Shown: positions 53,225-62,463, counted from the stretch's first letter. The stretch is DNA of 64,000 bases from Burkholderiales bacterium (GCA_024235735.1 JACKLU010000004.1:62001-126000), one strand, 5' to 3'. Notes: generated by a model not told the origin, from the letters alone. Numbers and translations are program-made.

Positions 53225-53699
53225 AGTCGGTTTCTTTTGTGGGAACTGCTGTTTAAACAGGCTTTGAAAAATGTGATCGCGGCAGCCGATTGTCTGGCAG
53301 AAACAGGTGCCGCAAGCAAAGCGCGGCGAGCAGTCGTAAGGCTGATCCGCAGGGCGAGGTGCTTGCGTCGAATAAAAATCCGGGTTTATGTGTGATCAAT
53401 GTACATTTTGAACTTGTTTTTAACGCCGCAGTGGTAACGCAGATAATTTTTCAGCAATCTGTTAAAGCTTGCTAAGGATTCATCGAGGCATGCAGTGCGC
53501 GACGAAATTGAACAGAAAAGCAGTGCTTACTTGAAATATGGGCATATTTTTGAGTTCAATTTTATCGTGGCAGTACGATGGATTAATTGATATAGTAACC
53601 TTCGTTCTATTGATTAAGGCGGCTGGCATTGAGTTGTTGTTCAGACTCTGCCTCCGTTATGATTGAGTTTTGAAATTTAAATTTGAGGATTTAACAACA
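53225..53699. other. Intergenic region containing an interspersed repeat
   Basis: 475 bases without a supported gene. Positions 53254-53465 are a copy of a small repeat (separate entry). The remaining 230 bases upstream of the DUF2024 gene are AT-rich and likely carry its promoter. The small open frames here have no family-like sequence. Confidence 0.45.
53254..53465. repeat. Interspersed repeat, long copy (about 212 bp)
   Basis: Starts TAAACAGGCTTTGAAAAATG and ends AATTTTTCAGCAATCTGTTA, imperfect terminal inverted repeats. The internal part shares many blocks with the copy at 60385-60527 (GTGATCG, GGCAG, CAGGTG, CGCAAGCA, AGCG, GAGGCTG-like). It has about 70 extra bases in the middle. No coding capacity; MITE-like. 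Confidence 0.7.
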
Positions 53700-53963
53700 A
53701 TGCAAATTCATGTTTATGATACCTATGTAAAAGCCAAAGACGGGCATATTATGCACTTCGATGTGTTTACTGCTGTAAAGGATGATCAGAAGGCTATTGA
53801 GTATGCTAAGGCATGGCTTTCTTCTATTAATGAAGGAGAGGCTGCGGTGACCAGCAAGGAATGTAGATTTTGTCATACGGATAGCCGAGGCATGCCACAG
53901 GAAATTGTTGATGCAATCAGTCAGAATGGTTATTACATTTATAAAATGGAAGGGTGCGTATAA
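53700..53963 (+). CDS. DUF2024 family protein
   Basis: 87-residue small cytoplasmic protein of unknown function. MQIHVYDTYVKAKDGHIMHF and the Cys pair context KECRFCHTDSRGMP are typical of DUF2024. ATG at 53700 is preferred over a TTG 30 bases upstream, with GAGGA before it. Stands alone, 94 bases before an exported protein gene. Confidence 0.83.
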   Translation: MQIHVYDTYVKAKDGHIMHFDVFTAVKDDQKAIEYAKAWLSSINEGEAAVTSKECRFCHTDSRGMPQEIVDAISQNGYYIYKMEGCV

Positions 53964-54056
53964 TTCGTTCGATTGAATTCTTTTTTCAGGATTTCAGAAG
54001 AGGCGGGCATTTTTTTCAATTACCCGGCGATCTTATTTAATTTCAAGGTTTGCAAT

Positions 54057-54584
54057 ATGAAGTATCGACAAGTAAGTAAATTATTGCTGATGGGTGCTGT
54101 GGCGATGTTGAGTGGCATTGCCGGCGCAGTTCAGGCTTCAGAGCCAAGATTACTGGGCGAATATGGTGACTGGAAGGCTTATGTGTTCATGGAGAATAAT
54201 AACAAAGTCTGCTATATGGTAAGTCAGCCCAAGAAGGATGAGGGAAACTATAGTAAACGCGGTGATATTTTTGCATTGATCACGCACCGCCCGGCTGAGA
54301 ACAGCAGGAATGTTTTTAGTTATATCGCTGGCTATGCTTATCAAGCAGGGAGTGAGGTGACTGTTAAAGTGAATAATCAGACATTTAAACTTTTTACCCA
54401 AGACGATTCCGCCTGGGCTCCGGATCAGAGTACGGATAATAAACTGACTGATGCGATAAAACGTGGCAATGCGTTGGTGGTGCAAGGAACTTCCTCGCGT
54501 GGCACATTAACAACGGATACTTATGGTTTGAAAGGATCATCGTCAGCACACAAGGCGATTTCTGATGAGTGTGGTGTCAGATAA
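54057..54584 (+). CDS. IalB-like (invasion-associated locus B) exported protein
   Basis: 175 residues, signal peptide about 1-25 (ending AVQAS), then GEYGDWKAYVFMENNNKVCY. It contains MVSQPK and a final DECGVR, the pattern of the IalB domain family; the two mature cysteines probably pair. Such proteins are widespread in proteobacteria and of unclear function outside pathogens. ATG at 54057 with AAGG upstream. Confidence 0.78.
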   Translation: MKYRQVSKLLLMGAVAMLSGIAGAVQASEPRLLGEYGDWKAYVFMENNNKVCYMVSQPKKDEGNYSKRGDIFALITHRPAENSRNVFSYIAGYAYQAGSEVTVKVNNQTFKLFTQDDSAWAPDQSTDNKLTDAIKRGNALVVQGTSSRGTLTTDTYGLKGSSSAHKAISDECGVR

Positions 54585-54636
54585 TTAACAGTGATCAGGT
54601 TATATTATTCTTTTGCTGGAGTGAAGTGTTTATCCT

Positions 54637-54984
54637 ATGAGTGACAAGATAACCATTTATCAAAAGCCTACTTGCAGTAAGTGCAGGGGAGCATTGGAGA
54701 TACTCAATGAAAGTGGACGAGAGTATGAGTCGGTTAATTACTATGAAACCCCTTTGACTGCAGATGAGTTGCGTGAATTAATACAGAAACTCGGCTTATC
54801 GCCACGCAATGTCCTGCGTGAAGATGAATTGGCCGCGCGCCATCTGAAACTGGATTCTATGTCGGATGATGCGCTGATTCAGGCCATGATCGATAATCCT
54901 GATTTAATGCAGCGACCTATTGTCGTACGCGGCAATAGAGCAAAAATATGCCGTCCACCGGAAAATGTTCGAGAGCTGCTCTAG
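54637..54984 (+). CDS. arsC: Glutaredoxin-type arsenate reductase family protein (ArsC/Spx-like)
   Basis: 115 residues of the ArsC/Yffb glutaredoxin-fold family. The N-terminal YQKPTCSKCRGALEIL keeps the catalytic Cys (KPTCSKC, CxxC-like). The C-terminal MQRPIVVRGNRAKICRPPEN resembles the conserved RPI motif of arsenate reductases. Either arsenate reductase or a YffB-like relative is possible. If it works on arsenate it could replace the decayed LMW-type ArsC of the ars locus, though it lies 30 kb away. Confidence 0.8.
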   Translation: MSDKITIYQKPTCSKCRGALEILNESGREYESVNYYETPLTADELRELIQKLGLSPRNVLREDELAARHLKLDSMSDDALIQAMIDNPDLMQRPIVVRGNRAKICRPPENVRELL

Positions 54985-55028
54985 CAGCATTTATTAAAAA
55001 TCAAAAGATGATCTGAATAATCTTTGAT

Positions 55029-55072
55029 ACCGCCTTTGCTATTGTGTTTTGATCAATTTCAGCAAAGGCGGT
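55029..55072. terminator. Bidirectional hairpin between arsC-type gene and rplS
   Basis: ACCGCCTTTGCT and AGCAAAGGCGGT form a perfect 12-bp stem with a 20-base loop between two converging genes. It lacks a strong T tract on either side but is well placed to end both transcripts. Confidence 0.65.
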
Positions 55073-55175
55073 GCTGTATTCTGTAGGGTGTTGTGACATT
55101 TTAATAATGCGCATCTAAATTCAGGCGCGCTAATACTCTAGCTGTTGCAGCCAACTCGTCTTTCTGAGGGAGGTT

Positions 55176-55601
55176 TTATTCGGTGGCACTCTCCGGCTTT
55201 GCTGGATTCTCGGTCAAAGCACTGGTTGCTAACGATTTGTTCGCGCGTGCGGGTAGTTTTTCACGGATTCTTGCAGATTTTCCGGAGCGTGCTCTTAGAT
55301 AGTATAACTTTGCGCGTCGTACATCGCCGCGGCGTTTTACTTCTATTCCTGCTATTAAAGGCGAGTAAGTTTGAAATGTTCTTTCCACGCCTTCACCACT
55401 CGATATTTTTCGAACGGTAAACGCGGAATTCAGACCGCGATTACGTTTTGCAATAACGATACCTTCATAAGCCTGTACGCGTTTGCGGTTACCTTCCACT
55501 ACATTGACATTTACAACGACTGTATCACCCGGTGCGAAATCAGGTATGTTCTTGTTTAGGCGGCTAATTTCTTCGGCTTCTAATTGATCTATTATGTTCA
55601 T
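55176..55601 (-). CDS. rplS: 50S ribosomal protein L19
   Basis: Ribosomal protein at the 30S-50S interface. Signature elements are FAPGDTVVVNVNVVEGNRKR, QAYEGIVIAKRNRGLNSAFT and VKRRGDVRRAKLYYLRARSG. At 141 residues it has a C-terminal tail about 25 residues longer than the common form. Last gene of the rpsP-rimM-trmD-rplS operon. Confidence 0.97.
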   Translation of the reverse strand: MNIIDQLEAEEISRLNKNIPDFAPGDTVVVNVNVVEGNRKRVQAYEGIVIAKRNRGLNSAFTVRKISSGEGVERTFQTYSPLIAGIEVKRRGDVRRAKLYYLRARSGKSARIREKLPARANKSLATSALTENPAKPESATE

Positions 55602-55610
55602 AGCATTTTC

Positions 55611-56414
55611 CTATTTAAAGTCTGTATTTTCATGATCCTTGCAGGCTATTTTAAATTCCTCAAGAAGAATTCTTTCTTCTTCGGTCATGCCTTGCACCAT
55701 TCTCAGTTTCAGCAAGTCCGGGCGTTTCAGCCATGTTCTGCCCAGCGCTTGCTGCAGACGCCAGCGGCGTATATTAGCATGATTCCCTGATAATAGTACT
55801 TCAGGAGCCGTGATGCCGTTATATTCCTCTGGGCGCGTGTAATGCGGGTGATCGAGCAGTCCGCTGGCAAATGAATCCTGGGATGCGGATTCGGGATCAC
55901 CTAATGTGCCTGGAATCAATCTGACTATACTGTCAATCAGCACCATTGCAGCGAGTTCTCCACCCGACAAAACATAATCTCCAATTGAGACCTCAGTATC
56001 AACCTGTCGCATAATCAACCGCTCATCTATGCCTTCGTAGCGACCGCAAAGCATAATGATGCCGGAAGATTTGCTAAACCGTGCAGCCAGTTGGTGGTCA
56101 AGTCGCTGCCCTTGAGGGGAGAGATAGACCACTTCCGGTTTTTCAATGCCAGTCTGCTGCTGCCTTTTTCTTGCACTTATAATTGCGTCTTCAAGAGGCT
56201 GCGCTTTCATTACCATGCCGGGTCCACCACCATAGGGGCAGTCGTCGACTGTACGGTAACGATCCGTAGTAAAATTACGCGGATTCCATGTATTTACGTG
56301 AAAAATATTGTTTTCGCAGGCTCTTCCTGTTACACCAAATTGTGTAATGGCGTTGAACATGTCCGGAAACAATGTAATGACATCACATTCGTAAGGTCTG
56401 GTATGTTGCTTCAA
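55611..56414 (-). CDS. trmD: tRNA (guanine37-N1)-methyltransferase TrmD
   Basis: SPOUT methyltransferase forming m1G37 in tRNA, preventing frameshifts. CDVITLFPDMF, CPYGGGPGMVMK, the trefoil knot region IIMLCGRYEGIDERLI and SIGDYVLSGGELAA are typical. 267 residues. No ATG is available upstream of the conserved region; a TTG at 56414 is the only plausible start. Ten bases before rplS. Confidence 0.95.
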   Translation of the reverse strand: MKQHTRPYECDVITLFPDMFNAITQFGVTGRACENNIFHVNTWNPRNFTTDRYRTVDDCPYGGGPGMVMKAQPLEDAIISARKRQQQTGIEKPEVVYLSPQGQRLDHQLAARFSKSSGIIMLCGRYEGIDERLIMRQVDTEVSIGDYVLSGGELAAMVLIDSIVRLIPGTLGDPESASQDSFASGLLDHPHYTRPEEYNGITAPEVLLSGNHANIRRWRLQQALGRTWLKRPDLLKLRMVQGMTEEERILLEEFKIACKDHENTDFK

Positions 56415-56423
56415 TGCGCAGCT

Positions 56424-56939
56424 CTAATAATCCTTTTCCCAGTCAACAATAATTCGACCGCAATTTAATTCAACTCTTATTATAAATCTCTGTTCGATAA
56501 ACGGAATCAACAGTTCCTTGTTTTTTTCACTGTTGACTTGAACGCGCAATACATCATTTGTGCCTGTTTCAAGCAATCCGATGACGGTTCCAAGCGTTTC
56601 GTTATTTAAATTGATAACCTCAGATCCGACCAGATCGGACCAGTAATAACCCTCTTCTCCACTATCCGGCAGTTTTGGCAAGCTATCACGTGGAATAGCG
56701 ACTTGTAAGCCTTTATATAAGAGCGCCTGATTTCGATCATTGCAGTTTTTCAGCTTGGCATCCAGGAAAGCGCCATTGGAACGACCGGCGACTAAATGCA
56801 ATTGTTGCCAGGGTCTATCCGCGTTTCCGAGCCACCAGATCTTGTAGTTCAACAAGCTGTCGACATTTTCGGTATAGGGATAAATTCTGATCCAGCCGTG
56901 AATGCCAAAAGCATTAATTACATGACCCATAATAACCAT
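56424..56939 (-). CDS. rimM: Ribosome maturation factor RimM
   Basis: 16S processing factor that binds S19. N-terminal barrel starts MGHVINAFGIHGWIRIYPY, and the PRC-barrel half has YYWSDLVGSEVINLN and ELLIPFIEQRFIIRVELN. 171 residues, normal. Between rpsP and trmD. Confidence 0.94.
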   Translation of the reverse strand: MVIMGHVINAFGIHGWIRIYPYTENVDSLLNYKIWWLGNADRPWQQLHLVAGRSNGAFLDAKLKNCNDRNQALLYKGLQVAIPRDSLPKLPDSGEEGYYWSDLVGSEVINLNNETLGTVIGLLETGTNDVLRVQVNSEKNKELLIPFIEQRFIIRVELNCGRIIVDWEKDY

Positions 56940-56961
56940 GGGCCTGTCCTATTCATTATTG

Positions 56962-57228
56962 CTAGCTATTGATCGATGCTTCCTGGGTTTTTGCGGATTG
57001 TTTGATCAGTCTGCTAACGGTTTCCGATAGCTGTGCGCCTTTTGATTGCCAATAACTGACGCGGTCCATGTGGATACGTAATTTAACTTCCCCACCTGTT
57101 GCCCGTGGATTATAAAAACCCACGCGTTCAATAAATCTGCCGTCCCTGGCATTGCATGAGTTAGCGACAACCATGTTATAAAAGGGACGTTTTTTTGCGC
57201 CACCGCGCGCTAATCTAATAATGACCAT
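56962..57228 (-). CDS. rpsP: 30S ribosomal protein S16
   Basis: 88-residue S16: MVIIRLARGGAKKRPFYNMV and RDGRFIERVGFYNPRA are diagnostic. First gene of the rpsP-rimM-trmD-rplS operon, divergent from metK. Confidence 0.97.
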   Translation of the reverse strand: MVIIRLARGGAKKRPFYNMVVANSCNARDGRFIERVGFYNPRATGGEVKLRIHMDRVSYWQSKGAQLSETVSRLIKQSAKTQEASINS

Positions 57229-57602
57229 ATTTATTCGTTTGCCTTTATTTTCAAGTGATGCGAGCCTAAGAAACCTTTAATTATACAGAGTATTTGGGAT
57301 CAAAGACAAGCGATGGACGATTAATTGCTAAAATTGATATGTGGCGGTATGTATTAATTTTAAAATCAGTCGCTTGTGATTTTTTATGAAAAAATACTGT
57401 CAATGACTTGATTATCGTCACAGGTCGTTGTAGCTAGAAAATAATCATTCAGGAAATAGAGTGCTGAGAGAGCAGTGAAGCGAGTAGTCATCGTCAAAAA
57501 GTTTGCTACAAAACAGCTTCGTAGTGAATTTCTCGCTGCGATGTTTTTTTAGAGTAGGGGGGTTTGCTATAATAAACGGTTTTTAAATCAATAAGGATAA
57601 CA
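57229..57602. promoter_or_regulatory. Divergent promoter region of rpsP and metK
   Basis: 374 bases with no gene. A good -10 box (TGCTATAAT, extended type, TATAAT at 57568-57573) precedes metK, with AAGGATAAC as ribosome site. A -35 is not clear. I see no SAM-binding riboswitch consensus here. Confidence 0.55.
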
Positions 57603-58766
57603 ATGAGTAATTATCTTTTTACTTCCGAGTCTGTATCTGAAGGGCATCCGGACAAGGTGTCGGATCAGATTTCAGACGCCGTGCTTGATGCAATTCTTAC
57701 TCAGGACGAAAACGCCAGAGTTGCTTGTGAAACCATGTGCAGTACCGGACTAATCGTATTGTCGGGCGAAATTACAACACATGCAACTGTTGATTACAAC
57801 CTGATTGCGCGTGAAACGGTTCGCAATATCGGCTACACGAGCTCTGAGATTGGTTTTGATTCAACGACATGTGCGGTCTTGACGGCTTTTAATAAACAAT
57901 CTCCTGATATCGCCCAGGGTGTAAATCGCTCAAAAGAAGAAGAAATGGAGCAGGGGGCCGGTGATCAGGGGTTGATGTTTGGTTATGCCTGTGATGAAAC
58001 ACCGCAACTGATGCCGATGCCGATTTATTATGCGCACCGGTTGGTTGAACGTCAGGCGTCTCTGAGAAAAAGTGGCAAGTTGGCATGGTTGCGTCCGGAT
58101 GCGAAATCGCAGGTTTCGGTCAGATATCAGGATGGTAAGCCGGTTCACATTGAAACGGTTGTTATTTCAACGCAACACAACCCTGATATTACGCATAAGG
58201 ATCTGACCGAAGCCGTCGTTGAGGAAATGATCAAGCCGGTCTTGCCGCAGGCAATGTTGAATGAGCAGACGCGATACTTGGTTAATCCAACAGGTCGTTT
58301 TGTAGTGGGTGGTCCAATGGGGGATTGCGGCTTGACTGGGCGCAAGATCATTGTAGATACTTATGGCGGTATGGCGCGACATGGCGGCGGTGCTTTCTCT
58401 GGCAAGGATCCTTCGAAAGTTGATCGTTCAGCGGCTTATGCAGGACGCTATGTGGCTAAAAATATAGTCGCGGCAGGTCTTGCCAGTCAGTGTGAAGTCC
58501 AGGTTGCCTATGCGATTGGCGTGGCGAAGCCGGTTTCACTAATGGTGAACACATTTGGTACCGGACGGATTTCTGATGAGAAGATTATTCACTTGATTGA
58601 TAAACATTTTGATTTGCGTCCGCGAGCAATTATCCATTCGCTGAATCTGTTGCAGCCTATCTATACAAAAACAGCTGCATATGGTCATTTTGGCCGCGAG
58701 GAACCTGGTTTCACCTGGGAAGCGATAAATAAAGCGGAACAGCTGCGCGCTGATGCGGGTATCTGA
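57603..58766 (+). CDS. metK: S-adenosylmethionine synthase
   Basis: Makes SAM from ATP and methionine. SVSEGHPDKVSDQISDAVLD, GAGDQGLMFGYAC, and GGGAFSGKDPSKVDRSAAY are the family motifs. 387 residues, normal. First gene of a methyl-cycle cluster; ahcY follows after a riboswitch. Confidence 0.98.
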   Translation: MSNYLFTSESVSEGHPDKVSDQISDAVLDAILTQDENARVACETMCSTGLIVLSGEITTHATVDYNLIARETVRNIGYTSSEIGFDSTTCAVLTAFNKQSPDIAQGVNRSKEEEMEQGAGDQGLMFGYACDETPQLMPMPIYYAHRLVERQASLRKSGKLAWLRPDAKSQVSVRYQDGKPVHIETVVISTQHNPDITHKDLTEAVVEEMIKPVLPQAMLNEQTRYLVNPTGRFVVGGPMGDCGLTGRKIIVDTYGGMARHGGGAFSGKDPSKVDRSAAYAGRYVAKNIVAAGLASQCEVQVAYAIGVAKPVSLMVNTFGTGRISDEKIIHLIDKHFDLRPRAIIHSLNLLQPIYTKTAAYGHFGREEPGFTWEAINKAEQLRADAGI

Positions 58767-58823
58767 TGTCGATGAATAAGCTCGAATTCTGATTTAATTT
58801 TTTATCGAGATGTAAAGTTTTTT

Positions 58824-58912
58824 CCACCGTGCTGAGGAGCGCTGCAACGGGATATTCCGTGAGGCTCAGTGGTGTGGAGTTTGTGATTAAAGTAACAACG
58901 GCGCTCTTTCCA
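58824..58912 (+). promoter_or_regulatory. S-adenosylhomocysteine (SAH) riboswitch
   Basis: In the metK-ahcY gap. The core GAGGAGCGCTGCAACGG, then TCCGTGAGGCTCAG, and the distal AACAACGGCGCTC match the SAH aptamer layout. GAGCGC pairs with GCGCTC and GAGGCTCAG closes the first stem and pseudoknot. It lies 20 bases before the ahcY start. SAH riboswitches turn on ahcY when SAH accumulates. The family is common in beta- and gammaproteobacteria. Confidence 0.88.
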
Positions 58913-58931
58913 AGTTAAAGGAGATAGATTA

Positions 58932-60365
58932 ATGAGCGCTGTGCTTAATGCTGATAAAAGAAGTTCCACCGATTATAAAGTTGCGGATATTGCACTGGCT
59001 GAATGGGGGCGCAAGGAAATTGCCATAGCCGAAACAGAAATGCCCGGTTTAATGGCAGTGCGAAAAGAATACGCCAATGATAAACCGCTGGCCGGTGCGC
59101 GGATTGCCGGCTCGCTGCATATGACAATTCAAACGGCGGTGCTGATCGAAACACTGGTGGCGCTGGGTGCCGAGGTTCGCTGGGCGTCGTGCAATATTTT
59201 TTCCACGCAGGATCATGCTGCTGCTGCAATAGCTGCTCGTGGTATTCCGGTTTTTGCGTATAAGGGTGAGTCGCTTGACGATTATTGGGATTACGCACAC
59301 CGGATTTTCGAGTGGGCTGTCGATGGTGAATCGGGCAATGCCAATATGATCCTCGATGATGGCGGCGATGCAACTTTGTTGTTAATCCTGGGCAGTAAAG
59401 CCGAGCAGGATGACAGGATCATCGCCAATCCTACCAATGATGAAGAGCGTGCTCTGTATGCTTCGATTAAAAAGAAGCTTGCCAGCGAACCCGGCTGGTA
59501 TTCAAAGAAACTTGCGGATATTCATGGTGTAACCGAAGAGACTACTACTGGCGTGCATCGTCTTTACGAGATGCAGAAAAAAGGCGAACTGCCATTTCCG
59601 GCCTTTAATGTGAATGACTCGGTGACCAAATCAAAATTTGATAACCTGTATGGATGCCGAGAGTCATTGGTGGACGGCATCAAGCGCGCCACTGACGTGA
59701 TGATTGCCGGAAAAATCGCGGTGGTTTGTGGTTATGGTGATGTAGGTAAGGGATGTGCGCAATCGCTGCGTGGCCTTGGCGCAACAGTGTGGATAACCGA
59801 GATTGATCCAATTTGCGCACTGCAAGCCGCAATGGAAGGTTATCGTGTCGTGACGATGGATGATGCTTGCGATAAAGCCGATATTTTTGTCACGGCGACA
59901 GGGAATTTGAGAGTGATTACGCATGATCATATGCTGAAAATGAAAAATCAGGCGATTGTGTGCAATATTGGACATTTTGATTCGGAAATTGATATTGCCG
60001 CTGTACAAAAATATCAATGGGAAAATATTAAACCCCAGGTTGATCATATTATTTTTCCGACAGGCCGCAGAATCATTGTATTGGCGCAAGGCAGACTGGT
60101 TAACCTGGGGTGTGCAACCGGTCATCCATCGTTTGTCATGTCAAGTTCCTTTACGAATCAAGTTCTGGCGCAAATCGAGCTTTGGCGTAATGGCGATAAT
60201 TATCAGAAAGCTGTGTATGTGTTACCCAAGCATCTGGATGAGAAAGTTGCCAGACTGCATTTAAGTCAGCTGGGCGTGAAATTGACCGAACTGACTGATG
60301 AGCAGGCCAAATATCTTGGGCTGGATAAAAATGGTCCTTATAAACCGGAAATGTATCGCTATTAA
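58932..60365 (+). CDS. ahcY: S-adenosylhomocysteine hydrolase
   Basis: NAD-dependent enzyme cleaving SAH to adenosine and homocysteine, removing the inhibitory by-product of methylation. NAD-binding motif VVCGYGDVGKGCAQSLRGLG, DDGGDATLL and the C-terminal LGLDKNGPYKPEMYRY are diagnostic. 477 residues, the length with the bacterial insertion. AAAGGAG precedes the ATG, after the SAH riboswitch. Confidence 0.98.
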   Translation: MSAVLNADKRSSTDYKVADIALAEWGRKEIAIAETEMPGLMAVRKEYANDKPLAGARIAGSLHMTIQTAVLIETLVALGAEVRWASCNIFSTQDHAAAAIAARGIPVFAYKGESLDDYWDYAHRIFEWAVDGESGNANMILDDGGDATLLLILGSKAEQDDRIIANPTNDEERALYASIKKKLASEPGWYSKKLADIHGVTEETTTGVHRLYEMQKKGELPFPAFNVNDSVTKSKFDNLYGCRESLVDGIKRATDVMIAGKIAVVCGYGDVGKGCAQSLRGLGATVWITEIDPICALQAAMEGYRVVTMDDACDKADIFVTATGNLRVITHDHMLKMKNQAIVCNIGHFDSEIDIAAVQKYQWENIKPQVDHIIFPTGRRIIVLAQGRLVNLGCATGHPSFVMSSSFTNQVLAQIELWRNGDNYQKAVYVLPKHLDEKVARLHLSQLGVKLTELTDEQAKYLGLDKNGPYKPEMYRY

Positions 60366-60384
60366 CAGCAGAAGCAGTTTGTAT

Positions 60385-60527
60385 TAACAGGTTGTTCAAA
60401 ATGTGATCGAGGCAGTGAATTGCCTGGCAAAAACAGGTGACGCAAGCAGAGCGCAGCGAACAGCCGTGAGGCTGACCCATATTGAATACCGCAGCGGCAA
60501 TGCAGATAATTTTTCAGCAACCTGTTA
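60385..60527. repeat. Interspersed repeat, short copy (143 bp)
   Basis: TAACAGGTTGTTCAAAA at the left and TTTTTCAGCAACCTGTTA at the right form imperfect terminal inverted repeats. It starts 19 bases after the ahcY stop. Related to the copies at 53254-53465 and (degenerate) 35231-35304. No coding capacity. Confidence 0.75.
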
Positions 60528-60544
60528 AATACGTTTTTACATCA

Positions 60545-60588
60545 CGCCGGACATATACGAAACGGTATATGGCGCATATGTCCGGTGT
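60545..60588 (+). terminator. Hairpin downstream of ahcY
   Basis: CCGGACATAT and ATATGTCCGG form a perfect 10-bp stem with a 19-base loop, followed by TGTTTC. Placed after the repeat and before metF; it may end the metK-ahcY transcript. Confidence 0.55.
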
Positions 60589-60764
60589 TTCATAGCAATC
60601 ATGTAACATGATGAGTACCTGTTGAGGTCAAAGCTGCTGAGGCAGTTAATTTAATTGACTTTGAACTCATCTTGAGCAGTGAGCCATGCTTTTTTAATAT
60701 GACCGGGTTAAGTTCCATATCTTTCATTGTGGTATATCCGAGAGTTCAGGCAATCATTCACAAA

Positions 60765-61625
60765 ATGAAGTCACAAAAAAAATTCAACCCCACTTTCAGT
60801 TTTGAACTATTCCCGCCGCAATCTGAGCAGGGTGTCGAAAAGCTTCGGCAAACGCGTCAACAGTTAGCCAAGCTTCATCCAAAATATTTTTCTGTTACAT
60901 TTGGTGCGGGCGGTTCAACGCGTGAACGGACGCTCGAAACCGTTCTCGAAATGCAGTCGGAAGGTTACAGCGTTGCTCCGCATCTATCCTGTATTGGGTC
61001 AACCCGGGAGAAGATTCACACGTTGCTTGAAAAGTATCAGGAAGTAGGCATTCAACAGATTGTGGCTCTGCGTGGTGATCTGCCTTCTGGAATGGCGCAG
61101 GCAGGGGAGTTTCGTTACGCAAGTGAGCTCGTGGCTTTTATACGCACAGCATTTGGGCAGGTCTTTCATATCGAGGTTGCCGCGTATCCGGAATATCATC
61201 CGCAGGCGCGATCAGTACAGGCTGATCTGGAGAATTTCAAGCGCAAAATTGATGCTGGGGCAAATTCAGCGATTACACAGTATTTTTATAATGCTGATGC
61301 CTATTTTCATTTCGTGGATTCATGTGAAGCAATGGGGCTTTGTCTGCCGATCGTACCTGGTATTATGCCGATCAATAAGTTTTCACAATTGATGCGGTTT
61401 TCAGATACCTGTGGCGCCGAAATTCCACGCTGGATCCGGAAAAAACTGGAAGGTTATGGTGATGATACAGCCTCGATACAGGCATTTGGCCTCGATATAG
61501 TGACCGATTTATGTGAGCGTCTGCTCAGGGAAGGTGCGCCGGGTTTGCATTTTTACACAATGAACAGCGCGGATCTGACCGCTACGATCTGGAAAAGACT
61601 GAATATTCATAGTAAAACCTGCTGA
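60765..61625 (+). CDS. metF: 5,10-methylenetetrahydrofolate reductase
   Basis: Flavoprotein reducing methylene-THF to methyl-THF for homocysteine remethylation. FNPTFSFELFPPQSEQGVEK, VTFGAGGSTRERTLETV, VALRGDLPSG and GANSAITQYFYNADAYFHFV are typical. ATG at 60765 (286 residues) chosen because conserved sequence begins there; the frame is open 31 codons further upstream. Confidence 0.95.
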   Translation: MKSQKKFNPTFSFELFPPQSEQGVEKLRQTRQQLAKLHPKYFSVTFGAGGSTRERTLETVLEMQSEGYSVAPHLSCIGSTREKIHTLLEKYQEVGIQQIVALRGDLPSGMAQAGEFRYASELVAFIRTAFGQVFHIEVAAYPEYHPQARSVQADLENFKRKIDAGANSAITQYFYNADAYFHFVDSCEAMGLCLPIVPGIMPINKFSQLMRFSDTCGAEIPRWIRKKLEGYGDDTASIQAFGLDIVTDLCERLLREGAPGLHFYTMNSADLTATIWKRLNIHSKTC

Positions 61626-61728
61626 GTTACTTGCTGCAAGTTAGCATGTGGATTTGGAATGATCTTTTTCAAGATTATTCCAGCCGGTATATAATGCTTG
61701 GAAAATAAAATTATGGGATGGCGGTGCA

Positions 61729-62463
61729 ATGAGCAATAAAGAGCAGGATTCAGCTATAACAACCGAACAGATATCAACTCAAAAAGAGGCTGTGGAGGCA
61801 ATCAATGCGGAGAAAGTGTCCGCAGAAAAAATGACCATACCGGATAAGTCGCCTGTAGACGCCTGTGTGGATTACGCGCGCGATATTCTGTCTGAGCAAT
61901 TGGTGAGCGTGAAAGCGAGAGACTATGATTATGCGCCCGAGTTCAGGGATCTGACGATACAACATTATTTGATTGGCGTTATGTGGAAGTTTGCTGAGAG
62001 TCTGGAAGGTGTGAAGGAGCCTCGGGAAACAGCCTTTGCCGCGATTGAAACCATGCTGACGCGTGATGGCATGAATCCAAAGAAAGTGATCAATCGCGTT
62101 GAATTCCTGAAAAAAATGTCGAGAATGGAAGATGGCACCAATGCGCTGGCTGTTGCCATCGGCTATGATTCCTGTCCGGGAGACCAGAGTCTGGTGGAAG
62201 TTTTTGATCATTACGTGGACGATACCCGTGTATCCGGTGCACTATGGCGGCTCTATGATCGCGGAAAAAAGACCATACTTTATGGTGGACTTTTTATCGC
62301 TTTTGTTGTGATATGGTTCATTACCTTATTCATGCCAGGTAATACGACGCTCTCAATACTGGCGGCTGGATTAATTTCAGCTGCTTTGTTTGTTATCCCA
62401 GTATTTTTGGTCGGGCTGTTGATTTATTTTCTTAAAATCAAGAAAGCCAAGCAACCTGATTGA
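61729..62463 (+). CDS. Membrane protein of unknown function
   Basis: 244 residues, family not recognised. The N-terminal 45 residues are acidic and low-complexity (Glu, Ala, Lys). The middle (about 45-180) is helical and soluble, with a distinctive DGTNALAVAIGYDSCPGDQSLVE segment. The C-terminus has two transmembrane helices (about 185-205 and 210-235) and ends in lysines. A TATAAT box at 61690-61695 suggests its own promoter. It lies between metF and folD. Confidence 0.6.
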   Translation: MSNKEQDSAITTEQISTQKEAVEAINAEKVSAEKMTIPDKSPVDACVDYARDILSEQLVSVKARDYDYAPEFRDLTIQHYLIGVMWKFAESLEGVKEPRETAFAAIETMLTRDGMNPKKVINRVEFLKKMSRMEDGTNALAVAIGYDSCPGDQSLVEVFDHYVDDTRVSGALWRLYDRGKKTILYGGLFIAFVVIWFITLFMPGNTTLSILAAGLISAALFVIPVFLVGLLIYFLKIKKAKQPD

